Source of the DNA: Doris montereyensis | Lineage: Eukaryota > Mollusca > Gastropoda > Nudibranchia > Dorididae | NCBI GenBank assembly: GCA_037039925.1 | Contig: JAXRKP010000274.1 | Coordinates: 67,501 to 131,500 of the forward strand | DNA length: 64,000 nucleotides | Reading direction: 5' to 3' | Shown: positions 23,501 to 33,286 of the stretch, in pieces | How positions within the stretch are numbered: the stretch's first letter is position 1 | Layout of the letters: each line of letters opens with the position of its first letter | Program-made: the position numbers and the translations under genes | Notes under the pieces: generated by a model | Databases searched by the model: none | What the model was told of the DNA's origin: nothing | The model's input: the letters and a program-made list of their open reading frames with translations, nothing else

Positions 23501-26500
23501 TCATTGTTGATACATGTGTACCTGTAGGGAATAAAATTAGAATATCATATCAATAATAATAATATTCATAATTGAAAGTATAAAAAAAACGAAGTTGATT
23601 TGACGCATGTGTATAATTTTGTTGTTGTTGTGATTTCCTTTATGCACAGGTTTTACTCCTCTTTACCAGATGGCAGCATCTCGTTGCACAGGAGACGGGA
23701 TTCATTAAGATCAAACCAGGCTCAAATCACATAGCATTTATTGCTGCCCATAATTTAGGTGAGAGAAAAGGAGTGAAAATCATGAACATATAATAATGAG
23801 GGTTTGTCACGATCTTCTGAACTAATTTCACCCGCCGCATGCGGTGATTTCAAAGATTAATGAAGAGTAAACGGCAAGATGAGAGGCATGTTCTCATGTA
23901 GTAAAAGAGTGGAAGGAAGTAGGAATGGACTCACAAACGTCACCCGCTAACATGAGTGCCAGTACCCAAGGTCACTGAAACCTGAACTTTAAATTTTTAA
24001 TTTTGCCAAACCTGAAAATGCTCCCAATCGCGCAACATAGGCATACATCGCACATATTGTACAATGTAATTGTATGAATGTCTAGGAAAAGAAAAAAATT
24101 TCGACTATTCGAGAACATCGCCAAACCGGAGATTTTTTTTGACAGAACCTGTCAAAGCAGAATTCCGGTTTGAACCGGAATAGCGGCACCCATGCCCTCT
24201 ATTCACCCACTCGTGCAGATGAGTGACAACACTCATTTCAATGTAAAGTACCTATTCGCAGAGTTGAGCATATGGTAATCAGGAGTACTGTAGAGTCCTA
24301 ATACTACTACAGTAGTCTCCGCCAAATTGCACGCTACCAAAATGCGCGGTTTGTCATAATGCACGATTTTTTTCATGTCACCGAATTTTCCAATGCTGAT
24401 TACCCCCCCCCCCCCCCCTCGAAATGCAACAACGGCTGGCTTGACTTCACCAAAATGCAACATGTTTTTGCAGGAACTTCTTCAATTGGTTGCATTTAAA
24501 GAGTCAATTCATGTGAAAAATAAACTCGACAGCGTCTTTTTGCCTCGTCCAGACAACAAAATCTGCCATGCACGTGTGTATATGTGTGTGTGTGTGTGTA
24601 TCATCTAGATCTGTGTTAACTTTGTGCACACATATGCACGACAATGCCAGTCTTGACTGTCTCGGCTCTTGTCACCCTACCCGTTCCCTCCCCAACTCAG
24701 CCGTCGACGATGGTCTACAGACACTCTTTGATCACGGTGAGAAAATATGAGAAAGTTCTTGTATTACTTTTATGACGTGCATGTCAACAAATTAAAAAAG
24801 TGATCCCCCTAGTTGCGGAATGTCTCCACCATCCGTCCCCTCCTGTAGTCTTGAGTGAGAGAAGAATGGACAATCTAAGAGAAAAGGTTAGGCCTATACT
24901 ATAATTGGGTCTTATCAATATCATCAAACCAAGTAACAACAAACAAAACCGAAACGATTACAAACAACTAACAAAACAAAAGAGTTTATATCCAACGAAG
25001 AATATCAATGTAAATAGAATATATAGTAGGTTGTGGTCCTTGACTCCGTCAAAATGCACCTTCACCAAAATGCACGATTTTTTTTGTCACTCGGGTCCGT
25101 GCATTTTGGCGGAGACTCAGAACTGAGGAGTAGAGTTGTAATACTCAGAATTGAGCGTAGGGTAACGAGGACATCACTCATAATTGAGTGAAGAGTAATC
25201 TTGAATTAAGCCCATCTAACAATAAGGTGGTCTAGCGGTTAGGCTGCCGGACTGGTGATCATGAGGTCCCATATTCGAATCCTATCAAAGCAAGACCCGG
25301 CATTGTGGTCGTTGAGAAAGAGACTTAAAACGCATTTTCCCCAATCGGCAACAGGTTGAAATGGGTACAAGCAATAACTTGGGAATAGAAACCTGCGTCA
25401 GACTAGTGTCCTGGCCAGGAGCTAATTATTGTCACCCACTCCCTTCACGCTATAGAAACCGGGATACTCTCCAGCTCTATGGGCGATATTGGCCTTGAGG
25501 GAACTTATTTACTTACTCATGTTTCAATAGATTTTATTTTTTTAATTAAATATAATAAATAAAGATTTCTGTCATTTCATGATTTGATTTGTTAGGATTA
25601 ACGGCAAGTCTATGTGCTGATATCAACCATCTAATTTCAGGCGTAGCAGAGGTTCAAGAAGGAGAAGTCAAAGATGGCGAACTGACCGTGAAACGACGGA
25701 GGTAGCACGTGTCTCCTTCAACAAGCCACCGGTTGTGAAGAAGGTAACACGGGCAGATGATCATCGATGTGTTTTCTAGTCGATGAGAAAATATCAATAT
25801 AATGTGTTCTTAGACATTATTATTCATACAGACCCTTTTTGATGCGTTATATAGGCCTATCTTCTTTGGCAAACTACATCTGAAATTAAGGAAACCACTG
25901 CATAGGCAAAGAAAAGAGGAAAGAAATCAACACCTCCTCCCTCCCTCCCTCCCCACCCCCTTCCGCAAAGAAAATGGAACCCCAAACAGAAGCACAAAAT
26001 GAAAATAATAATTGAACGAACTGGAACACACACAAAAAGATGAACAAAAAACATAAAATAAAATAAAACCAACAGTGATTTACATCACCCTCCATGTCTT
26101 TTATTTCATAAAAAATTAACTTCAGCTCACACTTTCCGTCTTATCGGTTTGAACCCCTTTCACCTTCCGACAGGATTTGTTAGATCCACACACCTGCAGT
26201 AGTATCCGCCAAATTGCATGCCGCCACAATGCACGCTTTTTTCCTAGGGACCGAATGTTACATACAACACTTGTTCTTTCTTTCTTTCTTTATCAGTTCC
26301 CATTATACTTTTCGGTGTATGGGTTCAGATGCCCTAGATGATCTTTCTCCAGGATGCCCTGTCCTGTCATTTTCTGTTTCCTTCCAAAAAGTTAAATTTC
26401 TATGCTTTAATGTCTCTTTTATATCTTCTTACCACTTTCTCCGAGGTCTGCCTTTTTGGTCTTTTACCTTGGGCTTTAGCACTGTATACTGATTTAGCTA

Positions 26501-28569
26501 TTCTATTGTCATTCATTCTGTTTACATGCCCAAACCATCTCAATTGATTTGTTCCTATCTTAGTTTTATGCCATCTGCTTTGGTTTGATCTCTTATCGTT
26601 GTATTTCTGATTTTGTCTCTTTTAGTTTTCCTACTACTACTCTTCTTAGTAATCTTAGATATTTCATTTCAGCTGCCTGTACTCTACGGTATTCTCTACT
26701 GTCTTAAGTCCAAGTTTCGCTGCCATAGAGGAGAGTAGGACAATAAAATGTATTGTATATTGCCATTTTGGTTTTTGTTGACAATTCTTGCTTACCTACA
26801 AATGCCTTTCCTAGATGGTTATATATTGCACTTGCCTTTTTGATTCTCTGGCTGATTTCTTCTCTGTTTTCTCTCTGAGTTAATCATTACTCCTAGGTAA
26901 TTGTAGCTTTGAACTTGTTCTAAATACTCCCTGCCCAATTTAAGATTTTGTGTTTTAGCATTGTTTTGGTTTTCTTTGATTTACTCTCATTCCTCTTTTA
27001 TTTAGTTCATTGTTCATAATGTTGATATTCGACTGAAGGTCACTTTCCGATTTTCCAAACAGAACTAAATCATCGGCAAATGAAAGCATTGATACATTTA
27101 CTGGTTTGAGCTTCCACATACCTACATTCATTTTCTTCATTTTTGAGGATGCCTTTGCAACTGAATCCATAAATGTGATAAACAAAAGAGGACTTAGGAT
27201 ACAACCCTGTTTTACTCCTATATCTACATCAAATTGTCGATCTAAGGCACTATTGAATATATTTGGTTATATGTATATTTTTACAATAGATTACACTGTG
27301 CTGATTAAAATGAGGACCAACGTGCTATACTTTAGACAAAATTACTGGCTTTCATGGTTCAAACAATATTGAAAGTTTGGTATCGTATCTAAAAACATCA
27401 TTAAAAATTCAAAGCATCGATACTGAGTTCATTTTATGGTATCAATGTGAAGGGAATGAACGACTGCGTTAATTAATACAATAAACTAGACTTTTCATTT
27501 TGGACAAGAATGGCCTCAGGACCCGAATTTTAGTTGTCTCTGTCGTATAGTGTTTATAAGTCATGGTTTTGTGCTAGCCCTCATCAGCACGTCTTCGTTG
27601 GTTATCTTTTCCTTCCACGAAATGTTCAGCATTCTACGCATATACCACAGCTCTATGGCCTCAATTCACATAAAGAAGAACTAACCAAACGTACCAAACT
27701 GACTAGTTTTTTTATTAACTAAGAAATGTCACAAAACATCGACTTAGATTTAGATTCCACAAACAAAACCCAAACGATAACAAACGACTGACAAAACAAA
27801 AGCATTTATTTCCAACCAAGAATGGCAATGTGGTGGTCCTTCACTTCGCCAAAATACACAATTCTTTTGTCACCCATGACATGAACCGTACATTTTGGCG
27901 GAGACTATTGTTATGTAATTGTGACATAGTACACAGACACAATACACACACACAATGATTTTTTGAATTTCCCATGTCCACCATATGTGGTTATCTCAAG
28001 ATGGGGGCTGGATAGTCCAAAGGCAAGGTGTCGGCTCTCTCAACTAAAAGGTATTTGGGGTCGAGCCCCACCAAAAGTTGAAAAACTTCCTCGATTTATT
28101 TTTAGCAAAATCTACACACCCCCTGGTCCAGGTAGGTGGATCGGCACCTAGTCCCAAAGGAGATCCTGTGTGCAGATCACATTCACAACACTCTGTGCAC
28201 GTTAAAAATCGCTTGGCTGTTTATAGGGCAGTCCAGGCAAAATAAAAATCCTACCAAAAACCCTGAGATCACCTTAGTTGTAGATGTGGGTAAATCAAAT
28301 CAAATCAAAAAAAATCAAGAGAAAACAGCAAGATGAAGAAGTGAAAGGAAAGAAATAGGAGGACCTAGCACTTGACTTCCAAGAGCAATACTAAAAAACA
28401 AAAAAACAAACTTGTCACTTCCATACGTTTTGTTGTTTTTTTTTCCAACCAGGTACTGAGGAGTCTGAAACGAACTGGCAACAACTTGGAGCAAGTGATG
28501 CTGATGGAAACTGATCACACACCAATGACGGAGCATCTCAGAATCTCCTTCAAAAAAGTTGGATCATAA
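20518..28569 (+). CDS. nitrobindin-domain protein (THAP4 C-terminal type), 5 exons
   Basis: Nitrobindins are small beta-barrel haem proteins that bind NO and, in THAP4, isomerise peroxynitrite. Exons: 20518-20583 (ATG 20565, peptide MSSSNS), 22407-22560, 23650-23758, 25641-25743 and 28453-28569 (TAA). The reading is about 167 residues, typical for a stand-alone nitrobindin. Visible motifs are LQPLSWLFGKWKGEHGKGIY (family GxWxGxGxGxYP), HR.TGFIKIKPGSNHIAF, EVQEGEV, ARVSF and the C-terminal MTEHLRISFKKVGS. The His in EHLR aligns with the proximal haem ligand of human THAP4. No THAP zinc finger is found upstream. Exons 3 and 4 each lack one base (near 23692 in a G run and 25693 in an A run); the exon phases on both sides agree only if that base is present. 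AATAAA occurs at 28568, overlapping the stop, and at 28604. The first exon is inferred from a strong acceptor and a GTAAGT donor. Confidence 0.85.
20584..22225. repeat. minisatellite, unit 27 bp, filling nitrobindin intron 1
   Basis: About 60 imperfect units of TAACATTGTTGAAACTGTGTGTAACTG type, most regular at 21930-22200. The array starts directly at the exon 1 donor (GTAAGTGAACATTG) and reaches to within about 180 bp of the exon 2 acceptor. Because the period is a multiple of three, repetitive reading frames (LQLHTVST) stay open; they are not genes. Confidence 0.95.
22793..23348 (+). mobile_element. 5'-truncated non-LTR retrotransposon, copy 1
   Basis: Reads TLLCGSETWTLYSR, then MKYLRRVVGKTKRDKIRN, LRWFGHVNRMNDNRIAKS and GKRPKGRPQRHWE, the classic end of a LINE reverse-transcriptase ORF. 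It ends in a (GAAA)n tail. It lies in nitrobindin intron 2 and is homologous to reverse-strand copies at 26270 and 56217. Confidence 0.85.
23826..23990 (-). repeat. dispersed repeat, possible family G relative
   Basis: Reverse strand reads like family G (TGGCACTCATGTTAGCGGGTG .. TTACTC .. ATCTTTGAAATCACCGCATG), but the match is loose. It lies in nitrobindin intron 3. Confidence 0.35.
24306..25122. mobile_element. TIR DNA transposon remnant (pogo/Tigger-like ends)
   Basis: Left end CAGTAGTCTCCGCCAAATTG and right end GTGCATTTTGGCGGAGACT are inverted complements, each followed inward by further AAAATGCAC words. About 815 bp, with a poly-C tract at 24402-24418 and no transposase frame. It is located in nitrobindin intron 3. 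The pogo/Tigger suggestion rests on TIR style only. Confidence 0.6.
25223..25520 (+). repeat. tRNA-derived SINE, family B, near full length
   Basis: GGTGGTCTAGCGGTTAGGCT (A-box-like), then GATCATGAGGTCCCATATTC and a body running to CTATGGGCGATATTGGCCTT and GGAACTTATTTACTTACT. This is one of the best preserved copies and serves as a reference for the family. Confidence 0.75.
26193..27912. mobile_element. TIR DNA transposon split by a LINE insertion
   Basis: Left end CAGTAGTATCCGCCAAATTG at 26197 and right end ATTTTGGCGGAGACTATTG ending at about 27909 match the ends of the element at 24306-25122. The right 170 bp (from about 27745, AACAAAACCCAAACGATAAC onward) also match the right part of that copy. 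The interval between is largely the LINE fragment at 26270-27265, so the transposon came first. Confidence 0.6.
26270..27265 (-). mobile_element. 5'-truncated non-LTR retrotransposon, copy 2
   Basis: Minus strand includes LITFMDSVAKASSK-like sequence and the reverse-transcriptase catalytic block LSFADDLVLFGKSE (FADD), then the same C-terminal region and (GAAA)n tail as copy 1. It has several frameshifts. It is inserted in nitrobindin intron 4, inside a TIR element. Confidence 0.85.
27999..28318 (+). repeat. tRNA-derived SINE, family A, copy 1
   Basis: tRNA-like head with GATAGTCCAAAGGCAAGGTG and box B GGGGTCGAGCCCC, then CCCCTGGTCCAGGTAGGTGG, CTGTGCACGTTAAAAATC, GGCTGTTTATAGGGCAGTCC and a (AATCA)n tail. 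Eight copies of this family occur in the window. This one ends about 130 bp before the last nitrobindin exon. Confidence 0.8.
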
Positions 28570-29279
28570 TAAACACATGCATGAGTAGCAAACTGATATC
28601 TGCAATAAAATCACTTGGACCGGATGGACGATTGTGATATTTAAGTGCCATTATAGTATAGAAAGCGAAATTTGTTTGAGTTTGAGTCACATTACTATTA
28701 TTACTGTCTACAAATAAAAAAACAATTGTATCTCAGCAGGTTTTTTTAAAAAGGACAAAACCATGGAAATGAAACTGCAACTGCAACAAAACTTAAAGTA
28801 AAAAATCGATTGAAAAGAACTCTCCCACAATGAATAACAAAACAAAACTTTCTTCTGAAATATGAACGATAAGTCGTGGAGAGGATTTTAAGTTGCATAG
28901 AAAGAAATAACGTGTGTTATTTTTTGTGGACAGTGTGATGTATAATAATGGTACGTTTTTCTTTTGTTTATTTTTTATTCGTTCTTAAAATAAAATTAAT
29001 TTTTTAACAAATATTTTGATAAGAAAAATTAAATGCTTGTCATATTGTACAAACAGGAAAAGTGTTGTTTCTATCAGAATTATTTTTTTTCGTCATTATT
29101 TTGTTTGTTTTGTTTAATTGAAATTTACCCCATCCACCATTGTGATGATCTCAGTTCCTCATTGAAATTGATTTTAAATGTGAATGATATAGGTTTTTTT
29201 CTGCCGGAGTTTTGTTTTTATTCTGGTTGCTTTGTTTAGTGTGCTCTGGATTTAGCCTATATTGAGTCTTAGAAGATAT

Positions 29280-29420
29280 TCTGTTTTGTTCTGTGCTAGT
29301 TATGAGTTCAAGAAAAACACAATTAACCCTTGTTGTATACATACTTTTTCAAGGTAAATACAGACATACTCAAAACTAAAAACAAAAAAAATACAAATAC
29401 GTTTTATTATGTACTGATCA
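29280..29420. repeat. dispersed repeat, family D, copy 1
   Basis: About 140 bp ending TATGTACTGATCAGCAGCTA. The block AACACAATTAACCC.. CAAGGTAAATACAGACATAC is shared with 31617-31790 and 38672-38822, and the end alone with 45310-45345. Confidence 0.6.
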
Positions 29421-29716
29421 GCAGCTATGCGATTCCTGGCAATGCTAGACATTAGGCCCCATATATGTAATTCCTTGATTCCTATATAACTTATAAGGAA
29501 TGGCGCTTAAAACCTATTTCCCCATTTGACTTAGGTGTACATGGGTATTTAGTATTAGTATTAACATCAGCTGGAAAGTAAAACTTGTGACAGTGACAGA
29601 CTAGCAATTTTCCTATCTAAGATATTAGCACTGTGGTCTATAAAAACCAGGATACGCTCCGGCTCTATTGGCTGTTACAGTTAACAGCATTTGGAAGGAA
29701 CTTAACTACTTACATT
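29400..29716 (+). repeat. tRNA-derived SINE, family B (diverged)
   Basis: CGATTCCTGGCAATGCTAGA, then TAAAACCTATTTCCCC, TGGGTATTTAG and CCAGGATACGCTCCGGCTCT .. GGAACTTAACTACTTAC. It directly follows a family D copy. Confidence 0.6.
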
Positions 29717-29811
29717 CCACAACTAATAGTGATTTCACTTATTTAAACAGGATCTTTGGCGCATGCTGCTGCACAAACATGTGCAAGAGACCCAAGTTTT
29801 TGTTTACTTTC

Positions 29812-30112
29812 AAAAGGACTCGGTAGTCTAGAGGCAAAGTGTCAGCTTCTCAACCCAGGTCATGAGTTGACAAATTTTCTCTTCTTTTTTTTTTTTTTTT
29901 TACAGTAGCATCTCATCCTCCGGTCCAGGTAGTTGGATCAACGCCTAGTCCCATCAGAAGTTTCATATGCAGAATAAAAAAAAACTCTATGCACATTATA
30001 AAAAAGATCCCTCGGCTGTTTACAGGGCAGTCCTGGCAAAATTTAAAATTGTATCAAAACCCCCAAGCTCACCTTAATTGAAGGTGCGGGTAGAATCAAA
30101 TCAAAATTTTAA
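29812..30112 (+). repeat. tRNA-derived SINE, family A, copy 2
   Basis: GGACTCGGTAGTCTAGAGGC, CTTCTCAACCCAGGTCATGA, TCCGGTCCAGGTAGTTGGAT, GGCTGTTTACAGGGCAGTCC and an AATCAAATCAAAA tail. The box B region is degraded compared with the other copies. Confidence 0.75.
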
Positions 30113-30725
30113 AAATTCTTTCAAAAGAAATAGTTGCCCCCTCTCTTATATACAAAATTGAACAGACAAAGAATAGGAAATGGATTATTCATTCATTCAT
30201 TTATTTATTTATGACATCATGACAATGGTTCGATTCCTTTGGATCTGTAAAAAAAGCATTCATTCATAACATAACAATATATTAACAACAAAGGAAATAT
30301 GTACATAAGAATTAAACTAGTTCAACAATAGCCTATTATATACAGACATATTCAGACATGAACTTTAAATTATATGAAATTGAACGTGTGATTTGTTTTT
30401 ATGGCTGCCAACCTTTTAAAAACAAAACCAGACTCGAAACGTGTAGGGTACTTCTAACTTGCACGACAGATAACCCGTTATATTCCAGAAAGCATTGATA
30501 AACTTGAACTAACGTCATTTACGGGAGGTTTTTTTAATAACCCCAAAAACATAGCTAGCCTTTCTGACAAGTCCAATTAGTCATTTGACAACTCTGAACT
30601 TTCACACTTTTACTTTCATTAGGTAGTCCAAAAAATCTCAAGTGTAACAAGCAATTCAACAAAGAATTTTATTTCCTGTAGGACAATATTAAACAAAGTT
30701 GCTAGGTTTTTAATTTTTTTAAATT

Positions 30726-31017
30726 TGTTTAATTTTTCAAATGGGCCAAAACACCAAATACCAAATTTAACCTATATCTAAAAAAACCATCACTCACAAA
30801 AATCTAAAACCATCACTCACATCTCGCAAAACCATCACTCACAAAACTTATCTCGCAAAAACTATCTCACACAACTTATACTTCTTAAAACTTGAAGTCA
30901 TGAATACGTAGATCAAGCCCAATTTTTTCACAACTCCAAAAACTACAACTACAAGACGATGTTTTGTTGATGAAGAAAATTAAAAAAACGGTATAATTTG
31001 TCTCTACACACATGGCC
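30726..31017 (-). repeat. dispersed repeat, inverted relative to 55893-56130
   Basis: Shares ACTTGAAGTCATGAATACGT, AAGCCCAATTTTTTCAC and GTCTCTACACACATGGCC with the reverse complement of 55893-56130, in the same order over roughly 240-290 bp. No coding sequence was seen. Confidence 0.6.
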
Positions 31018-31616
31018 CGAGCTGAGCGACTAGTCAGTCCCGCTTACCGTGCCAAGTTTCAGCTGAGGACGCTTTAAACAAAGCTCTGTCGGTTACTTGC
31101 AAAGTCGAAAATTTAATGACACTAGTAGTTATCTAATGCAAAATTGAATGAGCTTTCTATTGTTTTCCCTGAGTTTCTTATGTAAGAAGTACTACGGAAC
31201 GTTTAAAACTTAAATCGCCTCGGATGAGCTCTCAACTTTGACATCGGCGGGATTGATGAGTATCAAAGTAAAGCTTATTTTTAGCAAAATGTGATTCAAC
31301 CCATCAGAGCCAACTATCATGCATTGAGCTATCGCGTAATGCGAAGAAAGACAGAGAGGGGTGTCTGGCGAACTAGTTTTCAACCGGCTTGCCACTGGCT
31401 TTCGCATCTGACCATCCCCCGTTTACTAGAGTATGAGAGCACATCGTATTACACATTCCCTATCACAACACACATGGTTGGAAAGGGCTTGAATAAAGCT
31501 TTCCAATAGTGTACTGTAAGCCATATATATACTAAGACTTTGTATAGAGGAGAGGGGGCGAGGTGAATAGGAACGGAAAAACTGGGCGGTTTGGACAAGT
31601 TACTTTCATCACAATC

Positions 31617-31790
31617 TCTCTTGAGTCTCTGCCCTTAACTCAGGAGTTTCTTTTAAAGAAAAATCCAATTAACCCCTCATATAGGTACTTTTCAAGGTAA
31701 ATATAGACTTACAGACTCAAAGCCAAAAAAACATACGAAATAAATTTATTTATGTACTGGTTGGCAGCTGTGCGTTTTTATGTGACCCTT
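31617..31790. repeat. dispersed repeat, family D, copy 2
   Basis: CTTGAGTCTCTGCCCTTAAC .. TTTCTTTTAAAGAAAAATCC .. TACTTTTCAAGGTAAATATAG .. TATGTACTGGTTGGCAGCTG. It is more complete on its left side than copy 1. Confidence 0.65.
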
Positions 31791-32394
31791 CATTATCATA
31801 AAACTTAATTCAAATGGACAATGAATTACATGAAAATTTGCTAAGCATGACAATACAAACAATGGAGTCCAAAAATAGTTACATATTCACAGTTGAATTG
31901 GGCAATACATAATAATATAATCTATATATATAATTCTGAGTTTATCGTTCTTAGTGTGACCAAAACTGTGTTGCCAGGCCACTAAGAGTAACCACACTTT
32001 GTAAGGAGGGTATACTTAACGATCCCATGACCATTTTCATTTATGGAATTTTTCTCCCAGAAGGAACGTTTTATTACGGAGAATTTCCTTGTTTCCATGT
32101 CTTTGAATAGAATTTTAAGTCATGTAGGTTGCCGACTTAAACTGGTTTTACATTTTAAAAGTTTGAATGGTACTGTTCTTGCCTACCAGCGCAACCTCAA
32201 TATCGAATACTGGCTATATAATAGTCACACTTGATATCATCCGGGGTGTAACATATGCTTTTTGAATATAATATTACATAGATATCTTTGTTATTGGAAC
32301 TACATTAAATGCAGCAAAACTCAATTAATTTATTTAGTAAACATAAAATAGTTTATGATCATGGAATTCACACAAATATCTAGATGAGTAGTGG

Positions 32395-33070
32395 ACGTGA
32401 ACATGTTGCAAGTTTCCTCGCCACGACAAACAGTGAGGCAAAGAGCATGTCGCAAGTGATGAACGATGACATGAAGTAACAAAAAATGAGACAACTACAA
32501 AGAAACAGACAGAAAAAATCTTTGGGCACTGATGGAATCAAACCAGTGACCTCCCCGCCGAGACCCATCGCCTCACGATAAAAAGGAGACCACACTAACA
32601 TTATCAACCAAGCTGACAAACTTTCTAAAGAGTATGTTTAGCTTGGGGTGGTAGTGCGCTCTCTTTTCATGGCGAGGCAATGAGTGCCTGCGTGGAGGTT
32701 GCGCGTTTAATTCCATTGGCGTCCCAAAAAATGTTCCTGCCTATGCCTTTATGTTTGTCTCGTCTTTGTTCCCATACAGGGTTTCAACATTATTTCATGT
32801 CATTACTCATTGTCGGCAGCCATCGTCTCGCCATGATGAAAAGAGAGCATACTACCAACCAGGGTAACTATGCTCCTTATAAAAACATGGAGGTCGAGAG
32901 TTCGATTCCCTTGGTGCCCAAGACTTTTTCTGTCTTTTCCTTTTTTGTGTTTGTCTTGTCTTTGTTCCACAGGACTTCAATATTATTTCGTGTCTCATTA
33001 TTATTTTCCCTGACTTCTAATATAAGTTGTGAGAACTTTTTTTTTAAGTTCTACCATTTCTCGCAATTCT
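32395..33070. repeat. cluster of three family F repeats, one inverted
   Basis: A minus-strand copy (about 32395-32615) is followed by plus-strand copies (about 32645-32835 and 32836-33070). Each has a tRNA-like stretch with a box-B-like word (GTTTAATTCCATTGGC; GAGTTCGATTCCCTTGG), then CTGTC..CTTTATGTTTGTCTCG, TTTGTTCC and TTCAACATTATTTCATGTC. A SINE-type origin is likely. The cluster ends about 215 bp from the CDC16 stop codon. Confidence 0.65.
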
Positions 33071-33286
33071 GTGGAAAATTAAAACACTAGGGAACACACA
33101 AGTTTGACTTTGTCCCTGTTCACGTTCAATCAACTATACGCTAGCATCAAAGAGTAGACTAGTTATTTATATGGGTATAACTATAATATAATGGTCACGT
33201 TCTTCAAAAGCAGCGTATCACAAACTTAAGGCCTCTATGCCACTTTTATAAATTAAAAAAAATAAAAACTAGGACAATGGCTAGCG

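Larger units (their letters stand above)
28610..33286. other. convergent intergenic region filled with dispersed repeats
   Basis: Lies between the 3' ends of the nitrobindin gene (+) and CDC16 (-). It holds family D, B, A and F repeats (listed separately) and an AAACCATCACTCACA short repeat at about 30785-30845. No gene was recognised; short frames at 31210-31509 and 32043-32234 lack any family signature. Confidence 0.6.
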
